A stretch of DNA of 64,000 nt from DASVEG01 sp035540495 (GTDB taxonomy: Bacteria; Actinomycetota; Acidimicrobiia; Acidimicrobiales; CADCTF01), in the NCBI GenBank assembly GCA_035540495.1, contig DATLGL010000015.1, forward strand, positions 1 through 64,000, written 5' to 3'. Within the stretch, counting starts at the first letter, position 1. Every line of letters begins with the position of its first letter. Positions 9,303 to 18,054 of this stretch are shown piece after piece. Below the pieces are notes generated by a model, which worked only from the letters and a program-made list of their open reading frames with translations, did no database searches and was not told the DNA's origin. The translations under genes and the position numbers were made by a program.

Positions 9303-11423
9303 TCAGCTCTTGAAGAGGAACTCGCGTTCCTCCGCGTCGACGAGCTCCTCGACCTCTTCCCGCAGCAGCGGCATGGTCCGGAGGAACGGGTCGGCGTCGA
9401 TCATCTCGAACGCCACGTCTCTCGCCAGCCGAACGAGCTCCTTGTCACGGCGGAGCGACGCGAGCTTGAGGTCGCTGCGTCCCTTCTGGCGGGTGCCGAG
9501 GATGGTGCCCTCGCCTCGCAGCTCGAGGTCGACCTCGGCCAGCTCGAACCCGTCGGTCGTGCGTTCGAGCGCCGACAGGCGGGCCTCGCCGTCGGGGGTG
9601 TTCCCTGCGCCGAGCAGGAAGCAGTAGCTGATCGCCGCGCCTCGACCCACTCGCCCGCGCAGCTGGTGGAGCTGGGCGATCCCGAACCGGTCGGCGTCCT
9701 CGATCACCATCACCGTCGCGTTCGGCACGTCGACGCCGACTTCGATGACGGTGGTCGCGACGAGCACGTCGAGCTCGCCGTTGCGGAAGGCAGTCATCAC
9801 CGCCTCCTTCTCCTTCGCCGGCACCCGGCCGTGGAGCAGGCCGAGGCGCAGCCCCTTCAGCTCGGAGGCTGCCAGGCGTTCGTACTCGTCTTCGGCGGAT
9901 CTCGCCTCGATCTTCTCCGACTCCTCGATGAGCGGGCAGACGACGTAGGCCTGGTGGCCGGCCTCGACCTCGCCGCGGACGCGATCCCACGCCGCCGACT
10001 CCTCGAGCGGCCCGCGCGCCCACGTCGTCGTGATCGGCGTGCGGCCGGGTGGCAACTCGTCGAGGACGGTGACATCAAGGTCGCCGTAGACGGTCATCGC
10101 CGCGGTGCGTGGGATCGGCGTGGCGGTCATGACGAGGACGTCCGGGTCGCTTCCCTTGCCTCGGAGCGCGGCTCGCTGCTCGACGCCGAACCTGTGCTGC
10201 TCGTCGATGACGATGACGCCGAGGTCGTGGAACTCCACCGCCTCGGTGAGCAGCGCGTGGGTGCCGATGAGGATGTCGACCTCGCCCTGTTGCAGCGCCG
10301 CGTGGAGACGCGAGCGCTCCGACGCCGTCGTGCGGTTGGTGAGGAGCTCGACCCGCAGCGGGCGCTCCCCGAAGAGGCTGTCGCCGCGGTCAGGTACGTC
10401 GAGGCCGTCGAGGAGCGCCCGGATGCCCAGGTGGTGCTGCTCGGCCAGCACCTCGGTCGGGGCCATGAGGGCACCCTGGTGCCCGCCCTGCACCGCCATC
10501 AGGAGCGCGGTGACGGCGACGAGCGTCTTGCCCGCGCCGACGTCGCCCTGGAGCAGCCGGTGCATGGGATGCGGACCGGAGAGGTCGTCGGCGATCTCGC
10601 GGATCGCCCGCTGCTGGGCACCCGTGAGCGGGAACGGGAGCCGGCCGTGGAAGCGCCGGACGAGCTCACCCTCGACCTCGTGACGGATGCCCTTGGCCTC
10701 GCGCTCGATCGCCCGCTTGCGCATCACCAACGTGAGCTGGAGGCGGAGCAGCTCGTCGAGGGCCAGCCGCTTCCGCGCCTCGTTCTTGTCGGCCATCGAC
10801 TCGGGGTTGTGGATGTGGTGCAGCGCGCGGTCGCGGTCGATCACCGACAGCCGGTCGCGCCAGATGTCGGCGAGCGAGTCGGCGATCGGCGTCGACCGAC
10901 GCAGCGCTTCCTCGATCCAGTCAGCCAGCTCCCAGGTGTTGATCTGCGCCTTCTCCGACTGGGGGTAGATCGGCACGATGCGACCCGTCTTGTCGCCGAC
11001 GAGGTCGACGACGGGATTCGTCATCTGACGTGACCCCCGGAACACCTCGAGCTTCCCGAAGAAGACCGCTTCGGTACCCGCGGCGAGCTGCTTGGCCCTC
11101 CACGGCTGGTTGAAGAACGTGCACTTCAGGTAGCTCGCACCGTCGAACACGTCGACCTCGGTGAGCGACCGGCCCTGCCGGGTGCGGCGGCTCTGGACCC
11201 GCTTCACCTTGGCCAGCACCATCGCCTCCTCCCCCACCTGGAGGTCGCGGATGGGCTTCTGGTTGGTCCGGTCGAGGTAGCGGCGCGGGTAGTGGGTGAC
11301 GAGATCGAAGACCGTCTCGATCGGCGGCTCGAGCAACTGCAACGCCTCGGCCTTCTTCGGCCCGATCCCGCTGATCCGGGTGACGTCGACGTCTTTGAGC
11401 GACGACAACGTCCGAGCGCTCAT
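9303..11423 (-). CDS. recG: ATP-dependent DNA helicase RecG
   Basis: 706 aa, usual length for RecG. The N-terminal wedge/OB region begins with a GIGPKKAEAL helix-hairpin-like motif at about residues 18-27 and continues with HYPRRYLDRT. The SF2 helicase core shows Walker A GDVGAGKT, motif II DEQH (VIDEQHRFG), TATPIPRT, and motif VI QLRGRVGRG. RecG remodels stalled forks and Holliday junctions in the cytoplasm. The ATG (11421-11423) overlaps the DAK2 gene stop (ATGA), which sets the start; the frame runs open upstream but only as a shadow of that gene. Confidence 0.97.
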   Translation of the reverse strand: MSARTLSSLKDVDVTRISGIGPKKAEALQLLEPPIETVFDLVTHYPRRYLDRTNQKPIRDLQVGEEAMVLAKVKRVQSRRTRQGRSLTEVDVFDGASYLKCTFFNQPWRAKQLAAGTEAVFFGKLEVFRGSRQMTNPVVDLVGDKTGRIVPIYPQSEKAQINTWELADWIEEALRRSTPIADSLADIWRDRLSVIDRDRALHHIHNPESMADKNEARKRLALDELLRLQLTLVMRKRAIEREAKGIRHEVEGELVRRFHGRLPFPLTGAQQRAIREIADDLSGPHPMHRLLQGDVGAGKTLVAVTALLMAVQGGHQGALMAPTEVLAEQHHLGIRALLDGLDVPDRGDSLFGERPLRVELLTNRTTASERSRLHAALQQGEVDILIGTHALLTEAVEFHDLGVIVIDEQHRFGVEQRAALRGKGSDPDVLVMTATPIPRTAAMTVYGDLDVTVLDELPPGRTPITTTWARGPLEESAAWDRVRGEVEAGHQAYVVCPLIEESEKIEARSAEDEYERLAASELKGLRLGLLHGRVPAKEKEAVMTAFRNGELDVLVATTVIEVGVDVPNATVMVIEDADRFGIAQLHQLRGRVGRGAAISYCFLLGAGNTPDGEARLSALERTTDGFELAEVDLELRGEGTILGTRQKGRSDLKLASLRRDKELVRLARDVAFEMIDADPFLRTMPLLREEVEELVDAEEREFLFKS

Positions 11424-13099
11424 TCGACGCTGAAGAGGTACGGATAGAGCGGCTGGCCGCCGTGGTGGACCTCGGCCGCGATGTCCGGGTGGTTCTCGGC
11501 CAGCCACTCGGTGATGCGGCGGGTGATCGCGGGGGACGCCCCCTCGCCTTCGATGATCGTGACGATCTCGTGGTCGTCGGTGACCATCACCGACAGGAGG
11601 CCGACCGCAGCGCCGTCGAGCGCCTTGTCGACGACCTTGATGCCATCGCGGGAGATGCCGAGGAAGTCGCCCTCCTCGATCGGCCCTGCGTCGCTCGTCG
11701 ACGCCCGGACCGCTCGCGTCAGCTCGCCGCTGACGATGCGCGACGCGGCCTGGGTCATCGACGCGAGGTTCTCGTCGGCGTCGTCCTGCGGGTCGTACTC
11801 GAGCAGCGCCCCGAAACCCTCGGCCACACTCGTGGTCTTGACGACGCGCACCGTCTTCGACGTGTGGGCGTCGACCTGCTCGGCGACGGCGATGATGTTC
11901 TTGTTGTTCGGGAGGACGACGACGTGGTCGGCCGGTGCGGCCTCCACGGCCTCCAGGATCTGCGCGGTCGAGGGGTTCATCGACTGCCCGCCGGCGACGA
12001 TCTGCTGGACGCCCAGCGAGCGGAAGATCCGGCGGATGCCGGCGCCTGTCGCGACCGCCACCACCGCGCAGGGCACGGGATCGTGTTCGGCGTCGTCGTC
12101 GCCGTCGTCGGCATCGGTCGTCGACGCCGCGCCCTCGCGCACCCACCGCTCTTCCTCGACCTGCTCCATGAGGTCGGTGACGCGGATCTTCTTCGGGCGC
12201 CCGCAATCGAGCGCCGCTTCGATCGCGGCGCCGATGTCGTCGGTGTGGATGTGGCAGTTGTAGAGGCCGTCGCCGCCGACGACGACGATCGAATCGCCCA
12301 CCGACATCCACACGTCCTTGAATCGCGGGATCGTCTCGTCGGGCGCTTCGAGGAAGAACATCACCTCGTAGCGCAGGTCGGCGACGCCACCCTCGCCGTG
12401 CGCCGCGTCGACCTCGGAGGTGATCGCCGCCGGAACGGCACCGCCCGCGCCCTCGATGCCGCTCGGTGTCGGTGGCGCCGGGATCGGGCGGCCGGCGGCC
12501 ACGTGGAGGAAGACGTCGAGGAGGAGGACGAACCCGGCGCCGCCGGCGTCGACGACGCCGGCCTGCTTGAGCACCGGCAGCATCTCGGGCGTCTGCGCGA
12601 GCGCCTCCGCTCCGGCCTTCTTCGCCGCGTCGAGGAGGTCGACGATCGACGTGCCCTCGTACCCGAAGGCCGCTTCGCCGGCAGCCCGAGCGACGGTGAG
12701 GATGGTGCCTTCCACCGGCCGCATCACCGCCTTGTAGGCGGCGTCTGCCGCGCCCCGGAAGGCGTCGGCGAGCTCGGTGCACCCGGCGGACTCGACGTGC
12801 TCGAAGGCGCTCGCGATGCCCCGGAGGATCTGGCTGAGGATGACGCCGGAGTTGCCGCGTGCGCCCATCAGCGACCCGTGACTGATCGCCTTGCACACCT
12901 CGGGCATGGCGTGCGCGTCGCCGATCTCGGCAACGACCGACTCGAGCGTGAGCGCCATGTTCGTTCCGGTGTCGCCGTCGGGGACCGGGTAGACGTTGAG
13001 GCGGTTCAGGGCATCCTGATGAGCACGAAGAGCGTCGCGATATCCGCTCACCACCTGCCGCAGGTGGGCCGCGGACAGCCCCTCCAATGTCTCAGTCAT
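11420..13099 (-). CDS. DAK2/DegV-associated kinase protein, FakA-like (fatty acid kinase)
   Basis: 559 aa. The N-terminal DhaL-type kinase domain (about residues 1-200) has the nucleotide/metal motif NVYPVPDGDTGTNM at about residues 35-48 and HGSLMGARGNSGVILSQ. The C-terminal DAK-phosphatase-like domain includes CHIHTDDIGAAIEAAL and VVLPNNKNI. This is the architecture of FakA, which phosphorylates fatty acids held by FakB; no FakB/DegV gene is visible here. It heads a run with recG, the nucleotidyltransferase and the NUDIX gene, and is divergent from rpmB across 57 bases. A TAGCAT hexamer lies 9 bases ahead of the ATG. Close to recG and L28 in many actinobacteria and Firmicutes, which supports the assignment. 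Confidence 0.9.
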   Translation of the reverse strand: MTETLEGLSAAHLRQVVSGYRDALRAHQDALNRLNVYPVPDGDTGTNMALTLESVVAEIGDAHAMPEVCKAISHGSLMGARGNSGVILSQILRGIASAFEHVESAGCTELADAFRGAADAAYKAVMRPVEGTILTVARAAGEAAFGYEGTSIVDLLDAAKKAGAEALAQTPEMLPVLKQAGVVDAGGAGFVLLLDVFLHVAAGRPIPAPPTPSGIEGAGGAVPAAITSEVDAAHGEGGVADLRYEVMFFLEAPDETIPRFKDVWMSVGDSIVVVGGDGLYNCHIHTDDIGAAIEAALDCGRPKKIRVTDLMEQVEEERWVREGAASTTDADDGDDDAEHDPVPCAVVAVATGAGIRRIFRSLGVQQIVAGGQSMNPSTAQILEAVEAAPADHVVVLPNNKNIIAVAEQVDAHTSKTVRVVKTTSVAEGFGALLEYDPQDDADENLASMTQAASRIVSGELTRAVRASTSDAGPIEEGDFLGISRDGIKVVDKALDGAAVGLLSVMVTDDHEIVTIIEGEGASPAITRRITEWLAENHPDIAAEVHHGGQPLYPYLFSVE

Positions 13100-13156
13100 G
13101 AGGGGCCGATGCTAACCTCGTCCGGTTCCCCATTTGAGTTCGTAGAGGTGCGCGTC

Positions 13157-13351
13157 ATGGCATCCGTCTGCGAGGTGTGCGGGAAGCACCCCTCCTTCGG
13201 TTACAGCATCAGCCACAGCCACCGCCGCACCAAGCGGCGTTGGAACCCCAACATCCAGCGCGTGCGCGCGCTCGTCAACGGCGCCCCGAAGCGGGTCAAC
13301 GTCTGCACGAGCTGCATCCGCGCCGGGAAGATCACCAAGCGCGTCGGCTGA
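13157..13351 (+). CDS. rpmB: 50S ribosomal protein L28
   Basis: 64 aa. The sequence has the L28 core (HSHRRTKRRWNPN, residues 20-32) and KRVNVCTSCIRAGKI near the end. Two CxxC pairs (C5/C8 and C50/C53) make this the zinc-binding form of L28; organisms often also carry a Cys-free paralogue used under zinc limitation. A GAGGTG sequence at 13145-13150 is a plausible ribosome-binding site. The last 20 bases overlap the convergent kinase gene. Confidence 0.96.
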   Translation: MASVCEVCGKHPSFGYSISHSHRRTKRRWNPNIQRVRALVNGAPKRVNVCTSCIRAGKITKRVG

Positions 13352-14066
13352 GCGACTCGCCCGACGGATCGCCGAGGCGGCCCTCCGGGGTCGCCTCGTT
13401 TCGCGCCCGGAGGAGGAGCGACTCGTCGTGGCGGCCCACGTCGGAGGCGCGCTGCGCGAGATCGCGCCGGACGTCGCGCACCTGCGGCGGTTCGCCCCAC
13501 GCATCACTGAGTCGAAGGCGGTACCGCCCGACGATCGCGGCGTCGGCCGGGCGGTAGATCGCCAGCGCGTCCAGGTGGGCCAGCAGCGTCGCCCGATCGT
13601 CATCCGGAACACCGGCGCCTGATCGGTCGAGGTCGACGACGCCCGTCACCGCACCGTCTTCGACCAGGACGTTCGCGTCGTTGAGGTCGCCGTGCACCAG
13701 CCCTGCGACCCACAGCGGCGCGAGCGCGTCGTCCAGATGCGACGCCGTCGGAACGGGGTCACCCGCCAGAAGCGAGCGCCGGAGCGTCTTCCCCGGTACC
13801 CGGTGGAAGACCACCACCCCGAGATCGACGTCGACGAGGTCGATGCGAGGGACCGTCGCGAGGTGCGCCACCCGCTCGTAGCGATCGACCAGGTCCGCCA
13901 CCTTCCGCGGCCGGACCACCTTCACGAACATGCCGCACGACGTCGCGACCACGGCGCGTCGCCCCGGCCGGTGGACCACCACTCTCCCGAGGCTCGCGGC
14001 CCATGGCAGCCCCGGCAGCGCGGGGTCGTGGGGAAGCGCCGGCCTGACGGGCCCGTCAGCGCGCAG
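13332..14066 (-). CDS. APH/choline-kinase-fold phosphotransferase, possible thiamine kinase
   Basis: About 244 aa if a CTG at 14066 is used; a GTG at 13982 would give 216 aa and an ATG at 13931 would cut into the N-lobe. The N-lobe contains DPALPGLP and GMFVKVVRP with the probable ATP-binding Lys. The catalytic loop is HGDLNDANVLVEDG and the metal-binding Asp lies in VVDLDRSG. The family phosphorylates small hydroxylated molecules. It follows thiD and thiL with an 11-base overlap, and bacterial thiamine kinase ThiK has this fold, so thiamine phosphorylation is an attractive inference. An aminoglycoside or other kinase activity is not excluded. The 3' end overlaps rpmB by 20 bases. Start is uncertain. 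Confidence 0.7.
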   Translation of the reverse strand: MRADGPVRPALPHDPALPGLPWAASLGRVVVHRPGRRAVVATSCGMFVKVVRPRKVADLVDRYERVAHLATVPRIDLVDVDLGVVVFHRVPGKTLRRSLLAGDPVPTASHLDDALAPLWVAGLVHGDLNDANVLVEDGAVTGVVDLDRSGAGVPDDDRATLLAHLDALAIYRPADAAIVGRYRLRLSDAWGEPPQVRDVRRDLAQRASDVGRHDESLLLRARNEATPEGRLGDPSGESLSRRAW

Positions 14067-14877
14067 CTTGTCGCTCCCAGCCGGGGTTGACGGGTCCGAC
14101 CCCCGCGCCGAGCTCGACGCCTGCCGCGATGGCTCGTTCGACGAACCGCTTGCCGGCGACGCAGGCGTCAGCAGGTTCCATCCCCTTCGCCAGCTCCGCG
14201 GCGATCGCGGCCGACAGCACGCACCCTGTGCCATGGGTGTGGCGCCCGGGGATGCGCGACCCCTCGAGCCACACCGGCTCGTCGGCACCTGCGACCCACA
14301 CGCAGTCGGGCGATTGCTCGCCCTCGAGGTGGCCGCCCTTCACCATCGCGACGTCGACGCCGAGGCCGACGAGGTCCCTTGCCGCGTCCGCCATCGCGTC
14401 GCGGGTCGTGATGCGACCGTCGACGAGGCGTTCGGCCTCGGGGAGGTTGGGGGTGACGACGCTGGCCAGCGGCAGCAGCCGGGTGCGGAGAGCGTCGACC
14501 GCATCGTCTGCCAGGAGGGTGTCGCCGTGCTTCGAGACGAAGACGGGGTCGACGACGAGGCGACGGATGCCGGCCGCTTCGACGGCCTCCGCGACGGTCG
14601 TGACGAGCGCCGCGGATGCCAGCATCCCGGTCTTGGCCGCGTCGACACCGATGTCGGACGCCACCGACTCGACCTGCCTCGCGACGAGATCCGGCGGCAG
14701 CGTCTCGAACGCCTGCACGCCGAGGGTGTTCTGGGCCGTGACCGCGACGATGGCCGTCGTGCCCCACACACCGTGGGCCTCGAAGGTCTTGAGATCAGCG
14801 ACGATGCCGGCCCCTCCCCCGCTGTCGGAACCGGCGATGGTCAACGCGACGGGCGGTTTCGGCTGGGTGGAGCTCAC
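14056..14877 (-). CDS. thiD: Hydroxymethylpyrimidine/phosphomethylpyrimidine kinase ThiD
   Basis: 273 aa, GTG start overlapping the thiL stop (GTGA). Ribokinase-fold protein with the N-terminal IAGSDSGGGAGI motif (about residues 14-25), TAQNTLGV, the KTGML segment, and the C-terminal anion-hole motif HTHGTGCVLSAAIAAEL. It phosphorylates HMP and HMP-P to HMP-PP for thiamine synthesis. The tight order thiL-thiD-kinase gives two thiamine enzymes plus a candidate third in a single transcript; no thiC, thiE or thiG is present in the window. Confidence 0.95.
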   Translation of the reverse strand: MSSTQPKPPVALTIAGSDSGGGAGIVADLKTFEAHGVWGTTAIVAVTAQNTLGVQAFETLPPDLVARQVESVASDIGVDAAKTGMLASAALVTTVAEAVEAAGIRRLVVDPVFVSKHGDTLLADDAVDALRTRLLPLASVVTPNLPEAERLVDGRITTRDAMADAARDLVGLGVDVAMVKGGHLEGEQSPDCVWVAGADEPVWLEGSRIPGRHTHGTGCVLSAAIAAELAKGMEPADACVAGKRFVERAIAAGVELGAGVGPVNPGWERQAAR

Positions 14878-15662
14878 GAGAACCGATGCTGCCAGCCGCC
14901 GGCCGCCTCCGGGCGCGCGCCGATGTCTTCGACGACGGTGCCGATGCGGAGGCAGCCGGGGGCGTCGACACCGTCGGGAAGCGTGAACAGGAGTTCATAG
15001 TCGTCACCGCCGTTGAGTGCCTGCTCCTCGGTCGCACCCGCCGCGACCGGCACGGCCTCGAGCACCACGCCCACGCCGGAGGCGTCGCAGATGTGACCGA
15101 GGTCCTGGGCCAGCCCGTCGGAGACGTCGATCATCGACGTGGCGCCGAGAGCTGCGAGCAGCGGGCCGAGATCGGCGCGGGCATGCGGCCGCGCCGTGTA
15201 TCCCGATGCCGCCGCGCCGCCGAGCGGGCCGCTCACCCACAACCAGTCGCCGGGGCTGGCACCGGAACGCAGCACCGGGTCGACGCCGGCATCGCACCGG
15301 CCGAGCGCGGTGACGGACACGACCAGCTCGCGTCCGTTCGACAGGTCGCCGCCGACGACCTCGCACCCGTACGCGGCGCATGCCTCGTCGATGCCCGCGT
15401 ACAAGCCGCCAAGGTCGGTCTCGGGGGGACCGATCACGGCGACGAGCAGCGACCTCGTCCGCCCACCCATCGCGGCGATGTCACTGACGTTCACCGTGAC
15501 CGCACGCCACCCGATCTCCGGCCTCGGGGCGTCGCGGAGGAAGTCGATCCCTTCGACGATCGCATCGGTCGCGGCAAGGAGCCCATCGTCGAGGACCGCG
15601 GCGTCGTCGCCGACTCTGGGGTAGCGCTCGGCGAAGCGGCGGATGGCGTCGAACTCGCTCAC
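14874..15662 (-). CDS. thiL: Thiamine-monophosphate kinase ThiL
   Basis: 262 aa from a GTG at 15662, somewhat shorter than the usual ~320. Key motifs are in order: RVGDDAAVL, ATDAIVEGIDF, VNVSDIAAMGG, VGGDLSNG, MIDVSDGLAQDLGHI and NGGDDYELLFTLPDG, covering the Mg/ATP-binding acidic residues. It phosphorylates TMP to TPP. The GTG is 18 bases from the divergent cold-shock-like gene, so the two promoters must overlap or face away from each other within a very short space. The open frame extends far upstream but only through the divergent gene. Confidence 0.93.
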   Translation of the reverse strand: MSEFDAIRRFAERYPRVGDDAAVLDDGLLAATDAIVEGIDFLRDAPRPEIGWRAVTVNVSDIAAMGGRTRSLLVAVIGPPETDLGGLYAGIDEACAAYGCEVVGGDLSNGRELVVSVTALGRCDAGVDPVLRSGASPGDWLWVSGPLGGAAASGYTARPHARADLGPLLAALGATSMIDVSDGLAQDLGHICDASGVGVVLEAVPVAAGATEEQALNGGDDYELLFTLPDGVDAPGCLRIGTVVEDIGARPEAAGGWQHRFS

Positions 15663-15667
15663 CCGGG

Positions 15668-15673
15668 TACGTT
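15668..15673 (+). promoter_or_regulatory. Candidate -10 hexamer of a leaderless promoter
   Basis: TACGTT lies exactly 7 bases before the ATG at 15681, with no Shine-Dalgarno sequence. If used as a -10 element, transcription would start at or very near the ATG. It is one of ten such sites in the window. Confidence 0.5.
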
Positions 15674-15680
15674 CGCCGCC

Positions 15681-15944
15681 ATGCAGGGCGTCATCAAGTC
15701 CTACGACCCCGGAAGCCGTGAGGGCACGGTCGTGCGAGACACCGACCGTGAAGAGATCCTCCTCGCCTCCGACGCGCTCGTCGGATCGGTGTTCCGCATG
15801 CTGCGCCAGGGCCAGCGGGTCGTGTTCGACCTCGACACCGCGGGCAAGGCGACCCGGCTGCGGCTCGGCAGCGAGGCCGACATGGCGTCCCCCGAGACGC
15901 CTCCCGAAGCGACGCCGATCGACGACAACCGCTCGGAGTATTAG
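15681..15944 (+). CDS. Cold-shock-domain-like small protein with degenerate RNP motifs
   Basis: 87 aa. The first ~63 residues follow the cold-shock-domain outline (MQGVIKSYDP, REGTVVRD, DALVG, LRQGQRVVFDLD, ATRLRLG). The aromatic nucleic-acid-binding residues of a typical CSD are missing: KWFN reads KSYD, the RNP1 position reads REGTVV, and DIFVH reads EEILLA. So the OB-like beta-barrel is probably kept but single-stranded nucleic acid binding by stacking is doubtful. The remaining ~24 residues are acidic and Pro-rich. Located between thiL (divergent) and pckG. Confidence 0.7.
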   Translation: MQGVIKSYDPGSREGTVVRDTDREEILLASDALVGSVFRMLRQGQRVVFDLDTAGKATRLRLGSEADMASPETPPEATPIDDNRSEY

Positions 15945-16154
15945 CCCTCGCTCCCTCGCTTCGCTCGTTCCGCTCGAGTCGCCGGTCGTCGCGAGCGCTT
16001 CCCTCCCGTCCGGGCTTCTGCGGAACCAGGAACGAGCCATCGGCCCGCCGTTGGTCACCGTCGGATTGGGCGAACGACCGCTTCCTTTGCTGGACTTACG
16101 GGTACTTAGTGGGCAGTAGCCCTTACGGCGACACCTCGCTGCCTACCGACCGTC

Positions 16155-16161
16155 AAAGGAG
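16155..16161 (+). promoter_or_regulatory. Ribosome-binding site of pckG
   Basis: AAAGGAG, 12 bases before the ATG at 16174. This is one of the few strong Shine-Dalgarno sequences in the window and sits at the end of a 229-base untranslated region, in contrast to the leaderless genes around it. The rest of 15945-16154 shows GCTC/CGCTTCG-rich repeats near its start and no consensus -35/-10 that I can defend. Confidence 0.6.
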
Positions 16162-16173
16162 ACGCGCGCGTAC

Positions 16174-17973
16174 ATGGCCGACGCCCCGACCAAGAACCAG
16201 AAGCTCCTCTCGTGGGTCGAGGAGATCGCCGCGCTGACCCAGCCCGATCGCATCGAGTGGTGCGACGGGTCGGCCGAGGAGTACGACCGCCTCGCGCAGC
16301 TGCTCGTCGACAACGGCACGTTCCGGAAGCTGTCGGACGCGAAGCGGCCGAACAGCTATCTGGCTCTCTCGGATCCTGGTGACGTCGCTCGCGTGGAAGA
16401 CCGCACCTTCATCTGCTCCGAGAAGGAGGAGGACGCCGGGCCGACCAACAACTGGCGGCCGCCGGCCGAGATGAAGGCCGAGCTCAGCGAGCTCTTCCGG
16501 GGGTCGATGAAGGGCCGCACGATGTACGTCGTGCCCTTCTCGATGGGGCCGCTCGGCTCCGACAAGAGCCACATCGGCGTGCAGTGCACCGACTCGCCGT
16601 ACGTCGCCGTGAACATGCGGATCATGACCCGCATGGGCCAGGGCGCCCTCGACGTGCTGGGCGACGACGGGGAGTTCGTCCCCTGCCTCCACTCGGTCGG
16701 GTACCCGCTGGGCGACGGCAAGCAGGACGTGCCGTGGCCGTGCGACGCGGAGAACAAGTACATCGTCCACTTCCCCGAGACCCGCGAGATCTGGTCGTAC
16801 GGCTCCGGCTACGGCGGCAACGCCCTCCTCGGCAAGAAGTGCTTCGCCCTTCGCATCGCGTCGGTGATGGCCCGCGATGCAGGTTGGCTCGCCGAGCACA
16901 TGCTCATCCTCAAGCTGACCTCGCCCGAGGGTGAGACCCGCTACATGACCGGCGCGTTCCCGTCGGCATGCGGCAAGACGAACCTCGCCATGCTCGTCCC
17001 GACGCTGCCGGGGTGGAAGGTCGAGACGGTCGGCGACGACATCTGCTGGATGAAGTTCGGCGACGACGGGCGCCTCTGGGCGATCAACCCCGAGGCCGGC
17101 TTCTTCGGCGTCGCTCCGGGCACGTCGATGAAGACGAACCCGAACGCGATGCTGACCCTCGACGGGAACTGCATCTTCACCAATTGCGCGCTCACCGACG
17201 ACGGCGACGTCTGGTGGGAGGGCATGACCGATGAGAAGCCCGCGCATCTGATCGACTGGAAGGGCAACGACTGGACGCCGAACTCCGGCACCCCGGCCGC
17301 CCATCCGAACGCCCGCTTCACCGCTCCGGCGTCGCAGGACCCGGCGATCGCCGAGGAGTGGCAGGACCCGAAGGGCGTGCCGATCTCGGCGATCCTCTTC
17401 GGCGGCCGGCGCTCGTCGGTGATCCCGCTCGTCACCGAGGCCTTCTCGTGGGACCACGGCGTGTTCCTCGGGTCGATCATGGCGTCGGAGACCACCGCTG
17501 CTCAGGCGGGCGCGATCGGCAACCTGCGCCGCGACCCGTTCGCGATGCTGCCCTTCGCCGGCTACCACATGGCCGACTACCTCAAGCACTGGCTGTCGAT
17601 CGGCGAGAAGTCCGACGCCGAGAAGCTGCCCAAGATGTTCTACGTGAACTGGTTCCTGAAGGACGGGAACGGCAAGTTCATCTGGCCCGGCTTCGGTGAG
17701 AACAGTCGCGTGCTCGAGTGGATCTTCGCCCGCTGCAAGGGCGAGGGCGACGCCGTCGAGACGCCGATCGGGTACCTCCCCGCTCCTGGTGCGATCCCGA
17801 TGGACGGGCTCGGGCTCCACGACGAGGACGTCAAGGTGCTCCTCGACGTCGACGTCGAGGCCTGGCGGGCCGAGACCCACTCGATCAAGGAGCACTACGA
17901 GGAGCTCGAGCGCATCCCTCAGCAGCTGTGGGACGAGCTCGCGGCGCTCGAGAAGCGCCTCTCGAACTCCTAG
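16174..17973 (+). CDS. pckG: Phosphoenolpyruvate carboxykinase, GTP-dependent
   Basis: 599 aa, standard for GTP-PEPCK. It has the kinase P-loop region GAFPSACGKTNLAML at about residues 263-277, the oxaloacetate/PEP site GSGYGGNALLGKKC, the metal-binding GDDICWMKFGDDG, and GGRRSSVIPLV. It converts oxaloacetate and GTP to PEP, the entry step of gluconeogenesis, and fits a heterotroph growing on amino acids and acyl-CoA compounds. It stands alone, with its own ribosome-binding site and a hairpin just downstream. Confidence 0.97.
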   Translation: MADAPTKNQKLLSWVEEIAALTQPDRIEWCDGSAEEYDRLAQLLVDNGTFRKLSDAKRPNSYLALSDPGDVARVEDRTFICSEKEEDAGPTNNWRPPAEMKAELSELFRGSMKGRTMYVVPFSMGPLGSDKSHIGVQCTDSPYVAVNMRIMTRMGQGALDVLGDDGEFVPCLHSVGYPLGDGKQDVPWPCDAENKYIVHFPETREIWSYGSGYGGNALLGKKCFALRIASVMARDAGWLAEHMLILKLTSPEGETRYMTGAFPSACGKTNLAMLVPTLPGWKVETVGDDICWMKFGDDGRLWAINPEAGFFGVAPGTSMKTNPNAMLTLDGNCIFTNCALTDDGDVWWEGMTDEKPAHLIDWKGNDWTPNSGTPAAHPNARFTAPASQDPAIAEEWQDPKGVPISAILFGGRRSSVIPLVTEAFSWDHGVFLGSIMASETTAAQAGAIGNLRRDPFAMLPFAGYHMADYLKHWLSIGEKSDAEKLPKMFYVNWFLKDGNGKFIWPGFGENSRVLEWIFARCKGEGDAVETPIGYLPAPGAIPMDGLGLHDEDVKVLLDVDVEAWRAETHSIKEHYEELERIPQQLWDELAALEKRLSNS

Positions 17974-17993
17974 CCAGGCACCACGGTCTGGCG

Positions 17994-18034
17994 TTCGGCG
18001 GGTTGGACGGCTTCGCGCCAGCCAACCCGCCGAA
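17994..18034. terminator. Stem-loop between convergent pckG and HNH gene
   Basis: A perfect 13-bp inverted repeat (TTCGGCGGGTTGG at 17994-18006 and its complement at 18022-18034) with a 15-base loop that contains a further GGC/GCC pairing. There is no T-run, as is common in high-GC actinobacteria. It lies 21 bases after the pckG stop and 21 bases before the end of the opposing gene, so it could stop transcription from both sides. Confidence 0.75.
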
Positions 18035-18054
18035 GCGCGTGTAGAGACGGCGCG

